Source: Ovis canadensis (Eukaryota > Chordata > Mammalia > Artiodactyla > Bovidae). From it: DNA of 64,000 bases. Below the pieces are notes generated by a model. The model had not been told where the DNA came from, did no database searches, and saw nothing but the letters and a program-made list of their open reading frames with translations. Of this stretch, positions 1-12,979 are shown piece after piece (position 1 is the stretch's first letter; each line of letters opens with the position of its first letter). The translations under genes and the position numbers were made by a program. The stretch covers positions 39,421,501-39,485,500 of the forward strand of contig NC_091247.1 in the NCBI RefSeq assembly GCF_042477335.2, read 5' to 3'.

Positions 1-646
1 GCTTATCTTCTATAGGACCACCACTTGCAAAAATTCAAGAGAGCATTCCTAGGGGCAATTTATTGTCCATAACAATATTTCTAAAGAATCTGAATCATTT
101 GAATGTTGGGTTTTGGTCATAGGAAAAGAAAAGCCACCAGTAATAGCTTTAAGTCCAGCAGCAGAATCGTGATTTATACCAAATACCTTGGTGCATTCCA
201 TAAGACAGGTTATCCACAACCTCAGCTCTGAAACAGTCAAAACTTTGCTAAACCCAGCATGCTAAAGCCCAGCACAGTCTAACTTAAAAATCAGTTAACT
301 TCACTATATCCCTTGATTCAATTTAGGGTAATCCCAAAACCCTTTTAACAGCCATCCAAATGAAGACAAAGAACTTATTCAACACAGTCCCAACCCAACT
401 CTAATAAATTCAGAGCCATGAAAAAAATATGAGCCAAATTCATATATCTGTCAGCATCATCCCAGAGATAGACCATGTGTAATATGGTTCACAGCTGAAT
501 TCAGCTAAGCCTCCAGACCATCCCAGTAGATCCTAAACCATATCCAAGCCCAGCCTGAAGTTGAACTGCTTACCCCCTTTAACCTAATCCAACCAGAGTT
601 TAGCCAAAGCTCAAAGTCAAACACAGCAAGACTTATGCACATCCCT
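1..646. other. Non-genic, CCA/CCC-rich sequence
   Basis: No coding evidence. The text from about 240 to 650, resuming at 932-1400 after a SINE, has a monotonous style with repeated AGCCCA, CCAGCC and ACCAG runs that suggests an old unidentified repeat. The open frames here are short and without recognisable motifs. Confidence 0.4.
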
Positions 647-655
647 ACAAGGACT

Positions 656-922
656 AGCAATGGCACCCCACTCCAGCACTCTTGCCTGGAAAATCCCATG
701 GATGGAGGAGCCTGGTAGGCTGCAGTCCATGGGGTCGCTGGGAGTGGGACACGACTGAGCGACTTTACTTTCACTTTTCACTTTCATGCATTGGAGAAGG
801 AAATGGCAACCCACTCCAGTGTTCTTGCCTGGAGAATCCCAGGGACAGCAGAGCTTGGTGGGCTGCCATCTATGGGGTTGCACAGAGTCGGACATGACTG
901 AAGTGACTTAGCAGCAGCAGCA
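656..922 (+). repeat. BOVA2 SINE (dimeric) with 9-bp target duplication
   Basis: Two BovA monomers (CACCCCACTCCAG ... GGGGTCGC, then GGCAACCCACTCCAG ... GACTTAGCAGCAG) with an (AGC)n tail. Flanked by ACAAGGACT at 647-655 and 923-931. Confidence 0.93.
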
Positions 923-931
923 ACAAGGACT

Positions 932-1700
932 CAGCCAAGAGAATAATCCATGATTCATACCAACATATTGTAAAAAGAAATCCATCCCAGAGCCTCACAA
1001 GACCCAAAGCCTTGCAAACAAAACATTTACTTCATCTAGAGTAGAGACCAGGCCCATCAAATGCAGAACCCAGAAGAGGGATGAACTGGACCAGTACAGA
1101 TAATCCAGGGTACTGACAGGTCCAGAATTTACAAATGCCTAATGGAAGCTTTATCAGGTGACTCAAGGCCAGCACAAAGGTACATACAAGACCAGTTCAG
1201 CCCTTTTCTACCCAGTTCTGCTCAGTCTTGGCATATTTCAGGGTATTCAAAACCAAGGTCTTATTCAGAGACCCTGGACCAGTTTATGACTGAAGATGAC
1301 ACAAAAAACCTACCTAGGCCTGTCAAGCCCATAACTAGTTCAACACTTTTGGTAGTGGCCACTGTCCAAGTTCTAAGCCCAAAAGAACAGTTGTTCTCAA
1401 AGTGTGTGAACACACGTGTGTGGGTGGGGAAGTGTGAAAGGTGGGGGCAAAGACATTAATCACCCTGGAATAACCAATGGAGTTTTTTCAAGATATATAT
1501 CTCTGTAAAATATCAGAAATGGATGTGGAGATTCCAGGGACACATATAGTTTAATACAGCCTTACAGTGACCAATTTCTTTTTCATCTATACCCTTTTCT
1601 TCTCTAATGAGATCTGTTGAAATAGGTAGAATTAATGGTAATTCCCATAAACTATTTGAGCACTAGGCATGACAGACACTAATAAATAGTGTAATTGCAC
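932..1700. other. Non-genic continuation of the sequence before the SINE
   Basis: The same CCAG-rich style continues to about 1400. A 105-codon open frame at 1142-1459 has no recognisable domain. Nothing else is seen. Confidence 0.35.
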
Positions 1701-1709
1701 AACAGGCTA

Positions 1710-1890
1710 TTTGGGGCAAAGCACAGCTCTGCCATTATTAATGGGTGACTGAGCAAGTTAAGTGACCTATCTATAGTACAGTTTCCCATCTGTGAAATTG
1801 GGTTAATATTACTTACCTCATTGGATTGTTGTATGGTTTCAATGGGATAATATATTACATGTGACCTTCAGGAAGCACACAGTAGATTTT
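1710..1890 (+). repeat. MIR SINE
   Basis: CTCTGCCATTATTA, GTTTCCCATCTGTGAAATTG and TACTTACCTCATTGGATTGT are the MIR tRNA-related and core segments in order, diverged. Confidence 0.75.
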
Positions 1891-2319
1891 GGCTTTTAGT
1901 GTTATTGAGAGATTCTGGGAAATTGCATGTGAATTTGTTCTAGGGATGAAAAGAGTAAGTTTAGAAGAACCACTTTCAGAGTGTTTGATTTTTCTACCAC
2001 CAATGAAACAAAGCTGTTTCTGTACCATGGGCATTCACATTATCAATTTTGAAAAATGCAAAGATAAAGATTTTAGCTCATCCAGGATCTACTGGGAGTT
2101 GATGGTTTCCTAGGGTGTGTACAAAAAGCAAATGGAAAACATGCTTTGGGGCTATTAATAATCTATTGGCATCAAGGCTGTTTCTGCTAGCCAAGAATGC
2201 TAGAGAGCTAAACTCTAAAGAAATGTCTGAGGAAATGGTTATAAACAGTGATGCTTCTTTCTGGTACTGTATTTTTTTTTTAAGCTCTAACAATTTATAG
2301 AAAACAACCATTATTATTT

Positions 2320-2450
2320 CTTCTTCCTAACTCATTCATTCATTCAAAAATAGCTTTTGGATGTCTGCTATAAGGCAGGCCCTGTGCTTACGCTGGTGAT
2401 AGAAGGGTGAATACAATGTGGACCTTGCTGAGTTTAGCTGGGGGGCACAA
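2320..2450 (-). repeat. L2/MIR-type ancient repeat
   Basis: TCATTCATTCATTCAAAAAT followed by a diverged TGCTATAAGGCAGGCCCTGTGC is typical of the 3' end of L2-type LINEs. Confidence 0.6.
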
Positions 2451-3110
2451 ATACATAAATAGGTCCAACAGTGTTGTTAATTTACCTTCTAGAGAAAACT
2501 CAACTTATCTCCTCATCTCCTCCAGACCCCACCATGGCAATTCCAAGGAGAAGTAGATCTGACACAATGGAATCCTCCGTGATACACTATTGGACCACAG
2601 TCTTTAGGATGACCTGTTCCAACACTTGGAACACTGTCCTCTAGAAATCAGATTTGCTCAGAGGTGGAGGGAAAACGTCAGGTGATAGCTTTCTAAAGAA
2701 AGCTTTAGAATTTGGTATCTAAAAACAGACACTGTGAAACTGAAGTGTGGAGGGAATTCATCACAAGCTTAATAATGGGATCAGCTTAAAATGTAGTTCT
2801 TAATCTTGCAGTCAATTCAGGGACAGTGGGAAAGAGAAAAAAAGGGGAAGAAAAACATTCAATTCAGAAAACTCTATGGATATAGTAGAATTTTCAGAAT
2901 ACTTTTTCCAAAAATGGATAGTTCTTCATTAAGCACGTTCTCCTAACATAAAATTAAAACAACAAGTCTTTATTGATGCTGTAGTTCAGATCTACATGGG
3001 TGGTCCCACGGTTGTGTTTTTAGTTGGATTACTTTCTTCCTCTCTAAGATGTCTATTTATACTTTTTCTTTAAATGTTCAACATACCCTTCTTTATTCTT
3101 AATTGATACT
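2451..3110. other. Non-genic, nothing recognised
   Basis: AT-rich sequence without a supported gene or a repeat I can name. Confidence 0.4.
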
Positions 3111-3124
3111 GCTGCTTCATATTT

Positions 3125-3410
3125 CGGGGAAGGCAATGGCACCCCACCCCAGTACTCTTGCCTGGAAAATCCAATGGACGGAGGAGCCTGGTGGGCTGCA
3201 GTCCATGGGGTCGCTAAGATTCAGACACGACTGAGCGACTTCCCTTTCACTTTTCACTTTCATGCATTGGAGAAGGAAATAGCAACCCACTCCAGTGTTC
3301 TTGCCTGGAGAATCCCAGAGATGGGGGAGCCTGGTGGGCTGCCGTCTATGGGGTCGCACAGAGTCGGACACGGCTGAAGCGACTTAGCAGCAGCAGCAGC
3401 AACAGCAGCA
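3125..3410 (+). repeat. BOVA2 SINE with target duplication
   Basis: Dimeric BOVA2 ending in an imperfect (AGC)n run. Flanked by GCTTCATATTT at 3114-3124 and 3411-3421. Confidence 0.92.
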
Positions 3411-3424
3411 GCTTCATATTTAAT

Positions 3425-4155
3425 TGGAAAGTTAGAATGCAGAAGACATTCATCTGTGTGGATCTTACACTCAGGAATGGTGACTGGATGAAGAGCATTG
3501 TAAGTCACGAGTGTAGAAGTTGACTGTATGAGTACACTTACATATCACTTTAGGCAAAGTGAAGAGAGCCACAGAATGAGGTCAAGAATGGAGCCTAGGG
3601 ATCTGGAACATTTTTACAGAGCTTGACAGAGAATGAGGAACCAGAGGGAAAATAAGACACTTTTAGGAAGGAGTAATCATGAGCATCAATCCCGATAGAG
3701 AGGATGAGAAAACAAGAACTAAATACCCTTCACTAGATTTAGTAATTAGTTCTTTGCTGACCTTTATGAAAGGAGATTAATAGAAATGGTACTAGAAAAA
3801 AGGAACATTCAGAGAGGGGGAAAAAGAACTCTTAGAAATTAAAACACACACACACACACACACATAAACAGAATAAAAGGAAAATAAGCTTGAAGACTTT
3901 TTTTTTAAGGAAGTGGAGTTAAAAGACCACAAGAAGAAAAAGATGGGTAGAAAACATATGTGAAACAATGGACCAGTGCAGGAGGTCCAATATCTGAATA
4001 ACAGAAGTATAGAGTGTGAGCGCAGAGAAAATAAAGGAGAAAAAATCATCAAAATTTCTTAGAATTAAGGACAAAAGTTTCTAGCTTGAAAAGACCCTTT
4101 GAGTCTCCAAAACAAGGGCTAGAAATAGACCTACCCCAAATCCATTACTAAATAT
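3425..4155. other. Non-genic; (CA)n microsatellite at 3842-3864
   Basis: About ten CA units at 3844-3864. The rest is purine-rich sequence with no supported gene. Confidence 0.5.
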
Positions 4156-4169
4156 CAGTATATTTGGAA

Positions 4170-6180
4170 TCCCCTTCATGGATCACTGCCTTGTTGTGGC
4201 AAAGGGACTTGCATAACTCAGTGAAGTTATGAACCACGCCATGCAGCCAAACAAAACCATCCCAAAGAAAAAGAAAAGTAAGAGGGCAAAGTGGTTATCT
4301 GAGGAGGCTTTATGAATAACAGAAGAACAAAGCGAAGCAAAAAGCAAGGGAGTGAGGGAAAGGTACATCCAATTAAATGCAGAGTTTCAAAGAATAGCTG
4401 GAAGAGACAAGAAGTCCTTTTTCAATGAACAGTGTTTAATAATAGAAAAAACAACAACAAAAGGGGAAAGACTAGAGATCTCTTCAGGAATATTGGCAAC
4501 GTCAAGGGAGCATTCTGCCCAAAGATGGACACAATAATGGATAAAAATGGGAAGAGACCTAGTAGATATGCATGAGATCAAGAGGAAGAGATGGAAAGAA
4601 TACATGGAAGAACTATACAAAAAAGATCTCAATGAGCCAGATTACGACAATGGTGTGCTTAGTCACCCAGAGCCAGACATTTTGGAATGCAAAGTTCAGT
4701 GGGCCTTAAGAAGCACTGCTGTTAATAAAGCTAGTGGATGCAATGAAATTCCAGCAGAAATATTTAAATCCTTAAAAGAGGATGCCGTCTAAGTTTTACA
4801 TTCATTATGTCAGCAAATCAGGAAGACCCAGCAGTGGCCACAGGACTGGAAAAGGTGAATCCTCATCCCAATTCCCAAGAAGGGTGGTACCAAAGAATGG
4901 TCTAACCACTGGACAATCACACTGATCTCTCATGGTAGTAACCACATGCTTGAATCTTGCATCCTAGACTTCAATATTATGTGAACCAAGAGCTTCCAGA
5001 TGTCCAAGCTGGGTTTAGAAAAGGAAGAGAAACCAGAGATCAAATGGCCAATATTCTCTGGATGATAGAAAAAGGAAGGGAATTTCAGAAAAACATATAT
5101 CTGTTTCATCCACTACGCAAAAGCCTTTGACTGTGTAGATCATGACAAAGTGTGGAAAGCTCTTAGAGAGATGGGAATACCAGATCATCTGACCAGTCTC
5201 CCGAGACACCTGTTTGCAGGTCAAGAAGCAATAGTTAGGACCCTGTATGGAAAAACTGATTGGTTCAAGATTGAGAAAGGGGTACGACAGGGCTGTCACC
5301 CTGTTTGTTTAACCTATACGCTGAGCACATCATTAGAAATGCCTGTCTGGATGAATTACAATCTGGAATCAAGATAGGTGGGAGAAGCATCAACAACCTC
5401 AGATATGTGGATAATATCACTCTAATGGCAGAAAGCAAAGAGGAACTAAAGAGCCTCTTGATGAGGATGAAGGAGAGTAAAAGAGTCAGCTTAAGACTAC
5501 ATATTAAAAAACTAAGATCATGGCATCTGGCCCCATTACTTCATGGCAAATAGAAGGGGAAAAGGTGAAAGTAATGACAGATTTCCTCTTCTTGGGCTCC
5601 AAAGTCACTCACTACAGATGGTAGACTGCAGCCATGAAATCAGAAGATGATTGCTTCATGGCAGGGAAGCCATGAAAAACTTAGGCAGTGTGTTGAAAAG
5701 CAGAGACGTTGCTCTGCTGACAAAGGTCCGCATAGTCAAGGCTATGGTCTTCCCGGGGGTCACATGGTTGTGAGAGCTGGACCATAAAGAAGGCAGAGCA
5801 CCAAAGAATTGATGCCATTGAACTGTGGTACTGGAGAAGACTGCTGAAAGTCCCTTGGACAGCAAGGAGATCAAACCAGTCGATCTTAAGGGAGATCAAC
5901 CTTGAATATTCACTGGAAAGACCGACGCTGAAGCTGAAACTCCAGTATTCTGGTAATCTGATGTGAACAGATGACTCATTGGAAAAGTCCCTGATGCTGG
6001 GAAAGATTGAAGGCAGAAGGAGAAGAGGGCATCAGAGGATGAGATGGTTTGATTGCATCACCGATGCAATGGACATGAACTTGGGCAAACTCTGAGAGAT
6101 GGTGAGGGACAGGGAGGCCTGGAGTTCTGCAGTCCATGGGGTCACAAAGAGTCAGACACAACTGGGCGACTTAACAACAA
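4170..6180 (+). mobile_element. BovB LINE, old degraded copy with (AAC)n tail
   Basis: RTE-clade LINE, about 2.0 kb, from the endonuclease/RT linker to the 3' end. Broken frames still read HLWA-type BovB blocks: EPDILECKVQWALRS at 4660-4705, KAFDCVDHDKVWKALREMGI near 5125-5180, and YVDN in place of YADD near 5405. Ends in AACAACAACA. Imperfect target duplications, CAGTATATTTGGAA (4156-4169) and CAGTATTTGGAA (6181-6192), suggest one 5'-truncated insertion. Not coding-competent. Confidence 0.9.
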
Positions 6181-6509
6181 CAGTATTTGGAACAGAGAGG
6201 AATTTTCATAGGACTCTAAAAAGAAAAACCAGGTCACATATAGATAAATAGTTATCAGAATGACCTTTAACTTCTCAACAGCAAAATTTGAATCCAGTAG
6301 ATAATGGAGCCTCTGAACTTCTGAAGGAAAATCCAGAATTCTGTACACAGCCTAACTGTCAATGAAATATCAGGATAGAATAAGACATGTTCAAACATTC
6401 ATGATCTTTTATTTGCCACACATGTTTCTCAAGATGGTGCTGGAGGAGTTCCACCAAAATCAAGGAGTAAGCCAAAAAAGAAAGACAAAATGCCAAAGCA
6501 AAAGGGAAC

Positions 6510-6955
6510 CACTGTGAAGGTAATTTTATGTGTCAACTTGGCTAGGCTATGGTGGTTAGTTTTTCAGTCAAACACCAGTACAGATGTTGCTGTGAAGGTA
6601 TTTTTTTAGACAAGATTAACATTTAGATCAGTAGACTTTGAGTGAAGTGGACTAACTATCATAATGTTGAAATGTAAGCTTCATTCAAGCAGCTGAAAGT
6701 ATTAACAGAAAAGATAGAGGTCCTCAGAAGAAGGAATTCTTCCTCCAGAATACCTTGGGACTCAAAACTACAACATCATTTCTTTTCTAGATCTCCAGTC
6801 TGCTGGCCTGCTCTACAGATTTCAGACTTGTCAAGCACTGCTGTTGCACAAGCCAATTCCCTAAGATAAATCTCTCACTCTTGGACTCTCTTTCTGTACA
6901 CTGTATTAGTTTGATTTCTCTGGAGAACTTTAACTAGTACACCAGCTCAGCATGA
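6510..6955 (+). repeat. MaLR/ERVL-type LTR or similar ancient repeat
   Basis: TGTGTCAACTTGGCTAGGCT, GTAGACTTTGAGTGAAG, the AGCCAATTCCCTAAGATAAA block and TTTCTCTGGAGAAC appear in the order of a widespread mammalian repeat. I recognise the text but am not certain of the family name. Confidence 0.6.
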
Positions 6956-6979
6956 AGGCAAAGACAATTCTTAGGATGA

Positions 6980-7651
6980 CAGCAAAAGGATGTCCCTGAG
7001 ATGTAGCCCAGCAGGACCTTAAAGGCCTTCCTGGGACAGATGCTCCCACCACCCACCCATCATGTCCTCTGCCTGCCTCTTGTTTGTAGGAGGAACTTTA
7101 GCTTCCTAGGCCTCTTCCCTGACATCAAAAGACTAAATGTAATCAGAGGAGTGAGAAAATGTAGAAACAAAGGAAAACATTCGAGCAGTACAAAATAATA
7201 AGTTAGCCATTAAGCAAAGTCAAGAACTTTGAGTTCCTTCTCTAGGGCTAGAGATAATATTTTGAGCCATATACTTTGCGCTGTTTTGCAGATACTGAAA
7301 CTCCCACCAGGTGGTAGAAGTTCAGTGCATGCTGACCACAAGCACATAGAGCCCAGACTGGTTGGAACTAGAAGGTTGAGGCTGACTCCCCATTACCTCA
7401 CCACCAACCAATCAGAAGAATGTCCATGAGCTGATCATGTAAACTGAAACACTTTCCCTCATCTCTCACCCTTTAAATACCTTGCCCTGAAAGTCACTGA
7501 GGAGTTTGGGCTTCTTGAGCATTAGCTGTGCATACTCCTTGCTTGATGCCTTGTAATAAACACTGAATTTTTCCTCCACCACAACTGAGTGTCAGTAGAT
7601 TGGATTTACAGCACATGGGTGAGTGGACCCAAGTTTAGTTTGGTAACAATA
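6980..7651 (+). mobile_element. Solo LTR of an endogenous retrovirus (bovine LTR type)
   Basis: Promoter-like layout: TTTAAATACC at about 7471, AATAAA at 7554-7559, then a U5-like stretch ending TTTGGTAACAA. No internal retroviral genes follow. The left edge is uncertain; the 66-codon open frame inside is incidental. Confidence 0.6.
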
Positions 7652-7865
7652 ACACGTACACAGATGGCCTAGAGGGCAGCCAGTCCAGACAGGAGAATGA
7701 GTTCTCCTAAAAGGACACTGCCAATAAGCAAGAAAGAAATTGATAGCTCGTATGATGTGATTGACACAGGAGAGCTAAATCTCACCTCTAAAATAGAAAG
7801 TCAGTGGATAATAGCCGAGGCTGATGAATTAAAATACATCAGTGTATATACATCATTTAGAGATA

Positions 7866-8107
7866 TCAGTTCAGTTCAGTTCAGTTCAGTCGCTCAGTCG
7901 TGTCCGACTCTTTGCGACCCCATGAATCACAGCATGCCAGGCCTCCCTGTCCATCACCAACTCCCGGAGTTCACCCAGACTCACGTCCATCAAGTCAGTG
8001 ATGCCATCCAGCCATCTCATCCTCTGTCGTCCCCTTCTTCTCCTGCCCCCAGTCCCTCCCAGCATCAAAGTCTTTTCCAATGAGTCAACTCTTCGCATGA
8101 GATGGCC
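7866..8107 (-). mobile_element. BovB 3'-end fragment
   Basis: Starts with (TCAGT)n, the reverse complement of the young BovB (ACTGA)n tail, and covers about 240 bp of the 3' end. The 128- and 70-codon open frames here are artefacts of this repeat. Confidence 0.92.
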
Positions 8108-8424
8108 ATGTGTAAATGCCAGAAAAATGACCTAAGATATTTAAAAGGGAAAGGAGACTGAGAACTGGGGAGTATGGTGGTATAGGAAAACAGAAACATT
8201 TTATTATAAGACTTTCAAAAACTTGACTTTTGAATTATGTGTCTTTAATATTTTGAATAAAACCTTTGAGTCTTCAGATTTTGCCAAAGTTCTTGCTAAG
8301 GAATTCTGCTAAGTTTGTTTCATTCTATTGGGTTATTAGTACAATTGAATGCCATGTTGTCTTTAAAAGTAACAATCACATGGGCTAGATATAAATATAG
8401 GGAGATATTTATAAAAGAAAGGGG

Positions 8425-8480
8425 CTTCCCTGATAGCTCAGTTGGTAAAGAATCCACCTGCAATGCAGGAGACACCAGTA
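8425..8480 (+). repeat. Bov-tA SINE head fragment
   Basis: GGGGCTTCCCTGATAGCTCA to GCAGGAGAC is the tRNA-derived head only; the BovA half is absent. Confidence 0.75.
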
Positions 8481-8719
8481 AAAGTGAAAAAAATAGAAAA
8501 AGTTGAAAAATAGTCAGAGCACAGAGTAATTTATAAACTTTGAAGGCAATACCAAAAATCATATACATATACACACACACATATCATGTGTATAGACAAT
8601 ATGTAACGATATACACATTTGGTTTTGGGTCATTAATAAAATGGTGCACTATATGCCATTAAAAATAAAACACAGGAAGGTTAAGTCTGTTTTGACTTTC
8701 ATGGTGATCACTTCCTAGG

Positions 8720-9475
8720 CTTCTTTATGACCTTACCATTGGTTGGGAGCAGTGTAATGCCCTCCACCACCTCACCGCACTTCCCAGTTTGGATGTCCAT
8801 GTCCTAATCTCCAGAACCTGTGAGCTGCTAAAGCTGAAACTCCAGTACTTTAGCCACCTCATGTGAAGAGTTGACTCATTGGAAAAGACTCTGATGCTGG
8901 GAGAGATTGGGGGCAGGAGGAGAAGGGGACGACCCAGGATGAGATGGCTGGATGGTATCACGGACTTGATGGATGTGAGTCTGGGTGAACTCCAGGAGAT
9001 GGTGATGGACAGGGAGGCCTAGCATGCTGCGACTCATGGGGTCGCAAGGAGTCGGACAGGACTGAGCGACTGAACTGGACTGAACTGAACTGAACTGAAC
9101 TGAGTTACCTTATAAGGCAAAAGGATTTTGCAGATGTGATTAAGGTAAGGATCTTGAGATGAGGAGATAATCCTTGATTATCTGGATGGGTCCACATACA
9201 CACAAGGGTCCTTATCAGTGAAAGAGGGAGGCACAAGGGTCAGGGAATGACAGAAGCAGAGGTTGGAGTGATCTGATGACTAGAAGGGGCCCGCAATCAA
9301 AGGAGTGTAGGTAGCCTCTAAAAGCTGGAAAAAGCAAAGAATGGATTCTCCCCTTGAGTCTCCAGAAGAAACACAGCTCTGCTGACATCTTAACTTTAAA
9401 CCCTAAAGATCAGTTTCAGACTTCTGACCTCCAGAACTATAAGATAATAAACTCGTGTTGTTTTAAGTTTCCCCT
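8720..9475 (+). repeat. MaLR-type LTR split by a BovB fragment
   Basis: GTCCATGTCCTAATCTCCAG ... AACCTGTGAG, then after the insertion TTACCTTATAAGGCAAAAGG, GCAGATGTGATTAAG, GAGGAGATAATCC, GACTTCTGACCTCCAGAACT and ATAATAAACTCGTGTTGTTT. This is one LTR-like repeat interrupted at about 8828. Confidence 0.75.
8829..9105 (+). mobile_element. BovB 3'-end fragment inside the LTR
   Basis: From CTAAAGCTGAAACTCCAG to an (ACTGA)n tail. Younger than the LTR it interrupts. Confidence 0.93.
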
Positions 9476-11110
9476 CCCCCTGAAAAAAATAAAAATAAGA
9501 CACAGGAAGACTGTAAAGCATGAGAAAGTGTTCATGGTGCACTGTGACATGAAAAATTTAGAGTCTATGTAGGTTATGATGGCAGCTATGAAATATATTC
9601 ATCTGGATAAGGACTCAGAAGTCATTTGTACAAATCAAATCGTTTAGAGACAAAAAGAATACATTGAAGAATAGTGGATGCAATTTCTATAAAACACGAC
9701 TTTTGGAGCTGTAAAGAAGGGAATATCTGAGATGAGGGAATCGGAGGCAGGACAAGGCTAGAAGAGGTTTTGGGGTTTACTTATTTGCATGATTTCTTTT
9801 TTTTTAAGCTGGGAGATGTTCTAGTTGATATCCATGATGAGGAAGGGACAAAGGAACTATAGAGACTGACAATGTGAAAGATCAAAGATGGGAGTGGGGA
9901 GGAGGAGAGGAGACAGGAGGTGGTGCCTGTGTGAGGAGGTAGGAAGGGGGAATTTAGAACACAGAGGGAGAGGTCAGCACTGGCCAAGGAAATGAACATA
10001 TCACAAGGCAATAACAATACTCAAGGACCATGGATGCTGCCTTTCTCTAACGACAACAGCTGTGATTTCTATATTACGATCCTTATTTCATGAATGAAAA
10101 CCTGAGACTCAAAGAGGTCAAATAACTTTGATTATCTCTACCTGTTGGTGGGCCTGGGATGCCGGCCTGTACCTATTTGCCTTGGCTCTTCCCACTGTGT
10201 GATCCTTTGAGACAGTGGAAAGGATGTTGACAAGTTGACAAGTGTGTAAGTGGAAGGATGAGGAGTTGAAGAAGTTTTGAATGATGAAGTATAAACAGAA
10301 AAGTCCTTTTTGAGCAACCATCTTCTACTTCTAGAGTTCCTGGGAACTATATTTTCTGGATTCTATTCATAACATAGCGTTTAGCATAACAAAGTACTTA
10401 ACATTGAGTATGTCAAAGTACTTTGATATTACTTTATTCTACTGCCAAGACACTAGTTTTTGTAGCATTAATTTATGTTCTATCTAAATGTTTTAAGTCA
10501 TATAAATGACTGTATCCTGTGTTGGTTAGTGCATGATGAGGGTCCTTCCTCTGAATTATGCAAGGGCCAAGGATGCTTGAATTCAAACACAGGGTTGCTA
10601 CTTCCTTTACTGTAAACTTACTTCTGCAAAGCAGATGTGCAAAACAAACAGGGAAGGGGCCACTTAAACCAGAGTGTTGTGATTGCATTTTGTTTCCCAA
10701 AATGTTGATGGGTTCCTGTGGACACCTGCCATGCTCTGAAGGGTGATGCTTTGGGGTGAGGCGAGATTCTGTCAGACCCACCAGGGTCTTGTCAATACCA
10801 TCAGACACTAACCAGCTACACGTGCCTGCCTAAGGGTCTGTGTTCTTTGGAGTTTGTGAAACAGGGGAGGTCAATGCAGGATTCTGGGGAATCAGATTCT
10901 CAGAGTGCCTCTCGAATATGTCATTAAGTATGTTTGGAGTCAAAGGCAAAGACTGTCTACAGTGGAAAGTCTAAGGGTCATTTCAGTCCATCTGAGCCTG
11001 ACTCTTTGTGGAGGTGGGGACACGGGGACATGTATGTGCCTTCAGAACTCAGACAGCATACCCTCTCACTGTGGACTCCCTCCTCATCTGTGAAGTAAAA
11101 CAGGCTGCAG
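9476..11110. other. Non-genic; one MIR-like piece
   Basis: A diverged MIR-type segment (TTATTTCATGAATGAAAACC ... CTCAAAGAGGTCAAATAAC) lies at about 10050-10135, minus strand. No supported gene; the longest open frame, 111 codons at 10473-10808 on the minus strand, has no recognisable motif. Confidence 0.45.
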
Positions 11111-11149
11111 AGGGAGCTGAGAAGGTGCTAAAACCTTTGTCGAAGGGGA

Positions 11150-11442
11150 AGCAGGACCAACCCTAGGAGTGTGATGAATCTGATGGTGAGCAGGGAGCTT
11201 CTAACTGGCAGGTTCTCTGTCCAGCAGGGTCCCGCATGGTTTCAGTGGCTGCCTCATCTACCAGGTATCCAGAATGAGACTCATGGGACAGATCAGAGCC
11301 AGCTGGATTCACAGAGATGCTCAGCTAAGCCTTGCCTAGGACACCCTACCTAGCTGACCGCCGATGGGTGAAAATAAATGCTTATTATTGAACACAACTG
11401 AGATTCTGTGGTTTTTCATAATAGTTGACTAATACAGCATGC
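11150..11442 (+). repeat. Possible MaLR/LTR 3' part
   Basis: Ends with AATAAATGCTTATTATTG and TTGACTAATACA, the terminal pattern of MaLR-type LTRs. The upstream extent is vague. Confidence 0.4.
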
Positions 11443-11824
11443 CTAGTTTTACTGTTTACTGAGTAATTTCCACAGAAGAGATGAACAACTGAGGAGGGAA
11501 GTCCATCTACAGAGCTCAAGCATGAAAGAAGGCATTGTGGATTTGGCTGCCTTAATGTGGTTAGCTAAAGGGCTCAAAAGACGCTGGAAGGATGCTGGTC
11601 TCACAGAGATGAACTCTGCCTGTGTATGTGTGTGAGAGGGTGGGGATTGGGATTCTGTACCCTAAAGCTCTACCATTTGATACTCTTCACAATGAGAACA
11701 AATGGAAGACTTGACATTCATCTGAGACTTAGTTTTTGGTATTTACCCATAGTAAAACTCTCTCTTCCATATCCTGTGCTTGTGTTTTCAATGAATCAGA
11801 TAATGTGAATAAATGTGCTAGAGA

Positions 11825-11990
11825 AAAAACTGGACTCAGATCCAAACCAGAGACCCAGTCCTGGTCCTCCAGCATTTGCTAGCTACCTGGTTCTGATTGA
11901 AAGCTTCACATTGCTAAGGCTCAGTTTCCACATGAGCTGCCTGCCAAATGAGACCTTGGAGGGAGAAACACACACTTTCATCAAACAGAT
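11825..11990 (+). repeat. MIR SINE
   Basis: CTGGACTCAGATCCAAACC, AGCTACCTGGTTCTGA and GGCTCAGTTTCCACATGAG follow the MIR order, strongly diverged. Confidence 0.55.
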
Positions 11991-12330
11991 GATAGAAGAA
12001 CAAATCCATATAGTTCTGGAATAGAGGTTGTTGATGCATATCAATAACCTGGAAAGATGATTTTCAGTTTTCTTACTTTTGCATTTGTGAAGAAAAAAAA
12101 AAGGCATGTGGACCTTGTCTCTGTCATTATCTGGCTGCTGTCTGTCCAGGTCAATACTGGTATGGTCACTGTCCCCTGAAACCAGGCAAGACCTGGAGAC
12201 AGAGACATCAGCAGTTCAATTGCCCCTCTCATTTTTTGAATAAAATCATAAATTGGTTTTGAATTTGTCAAATTTTTTTCCTGAACCTATTGACTGATTT
12301 TTTTCCCTCATTTAATTTCTTGATGTAATT

Positions 12331-12756
12331 TGTTGTTGTTCAATAGCTCAGTCATGTCCTACTCTTTGCAACGCCACGGACTGCAGCATACCAGGCTCCC
12401 CTGACCTTCTTTATCTCCTGGACTTTGTTCAAATTCATGTCCATTGAGTTGGTGATGCTCTCTAATCATCTCATCCTCTGCCTCCCTTCTCCTTTTGCTT
12501 TCAGTCTTTAACAGCATCAGAGTCTTTTCCAATGTGCCAGCTCTTCACATCAGGTGGCCAAAGTATTGGAGCTTAGTTTCAGCATCAGTCCTTCCAATGA
12601 ATATTCAGGGTTGATTTCCTTTAGGATAGACTGGTTTGATCGCCTTGCTGTCCAAGGAGCTCTCAAGAGTATTCTTCAGCACCACAATTAGAAAGTATTA
12701 ATTCACTGGAGCTCAGCTTTCTTTATGGTTCAGCTCTCACATCCATACATGACTAC
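12331..12756 (-). mobile_element. BovB LINE, old copy, 3' segment
   Basis: Reverse-complement BovB beginning with a (GTT)n tail, about 10-15% diverged from the young copies. Continues after a SINE at 12980-13305. Confidence 0.85.
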
Positions 12757-12941
12757 CCTCAGTCATGTCTGACCCTTTGTGACCCCTTGGTCTGTAGCCT
12801 GCCAGTCTCCTCTGTCCACAGGATTTCCCAGACAAGAATACTTGAGTAGGTTGCCATTTCCTTCTCTAAGGGATCTCCCCGACTCAGGGATTGAACCTGG
12901 GTCTCCTGCATTGCAGGCAAATTCTTTACCAACTGAGCCAT
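12757..12941 (-). repeat. Bov-tA SINE inserted in the old BovB
   Basis: TCAGTCATGTCTGACCC ... CAACTGAGCC is a minus-strand Bov-tA. Just to its right AAAATCATACCTTT occurs twice (12942-12955, 12963-12976), a small local duplication. Confidence 0.88.
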
Positions 12942-12979
12942 AAAATCATACCTTTGAGCAGAAAAATCATACCTTTGTC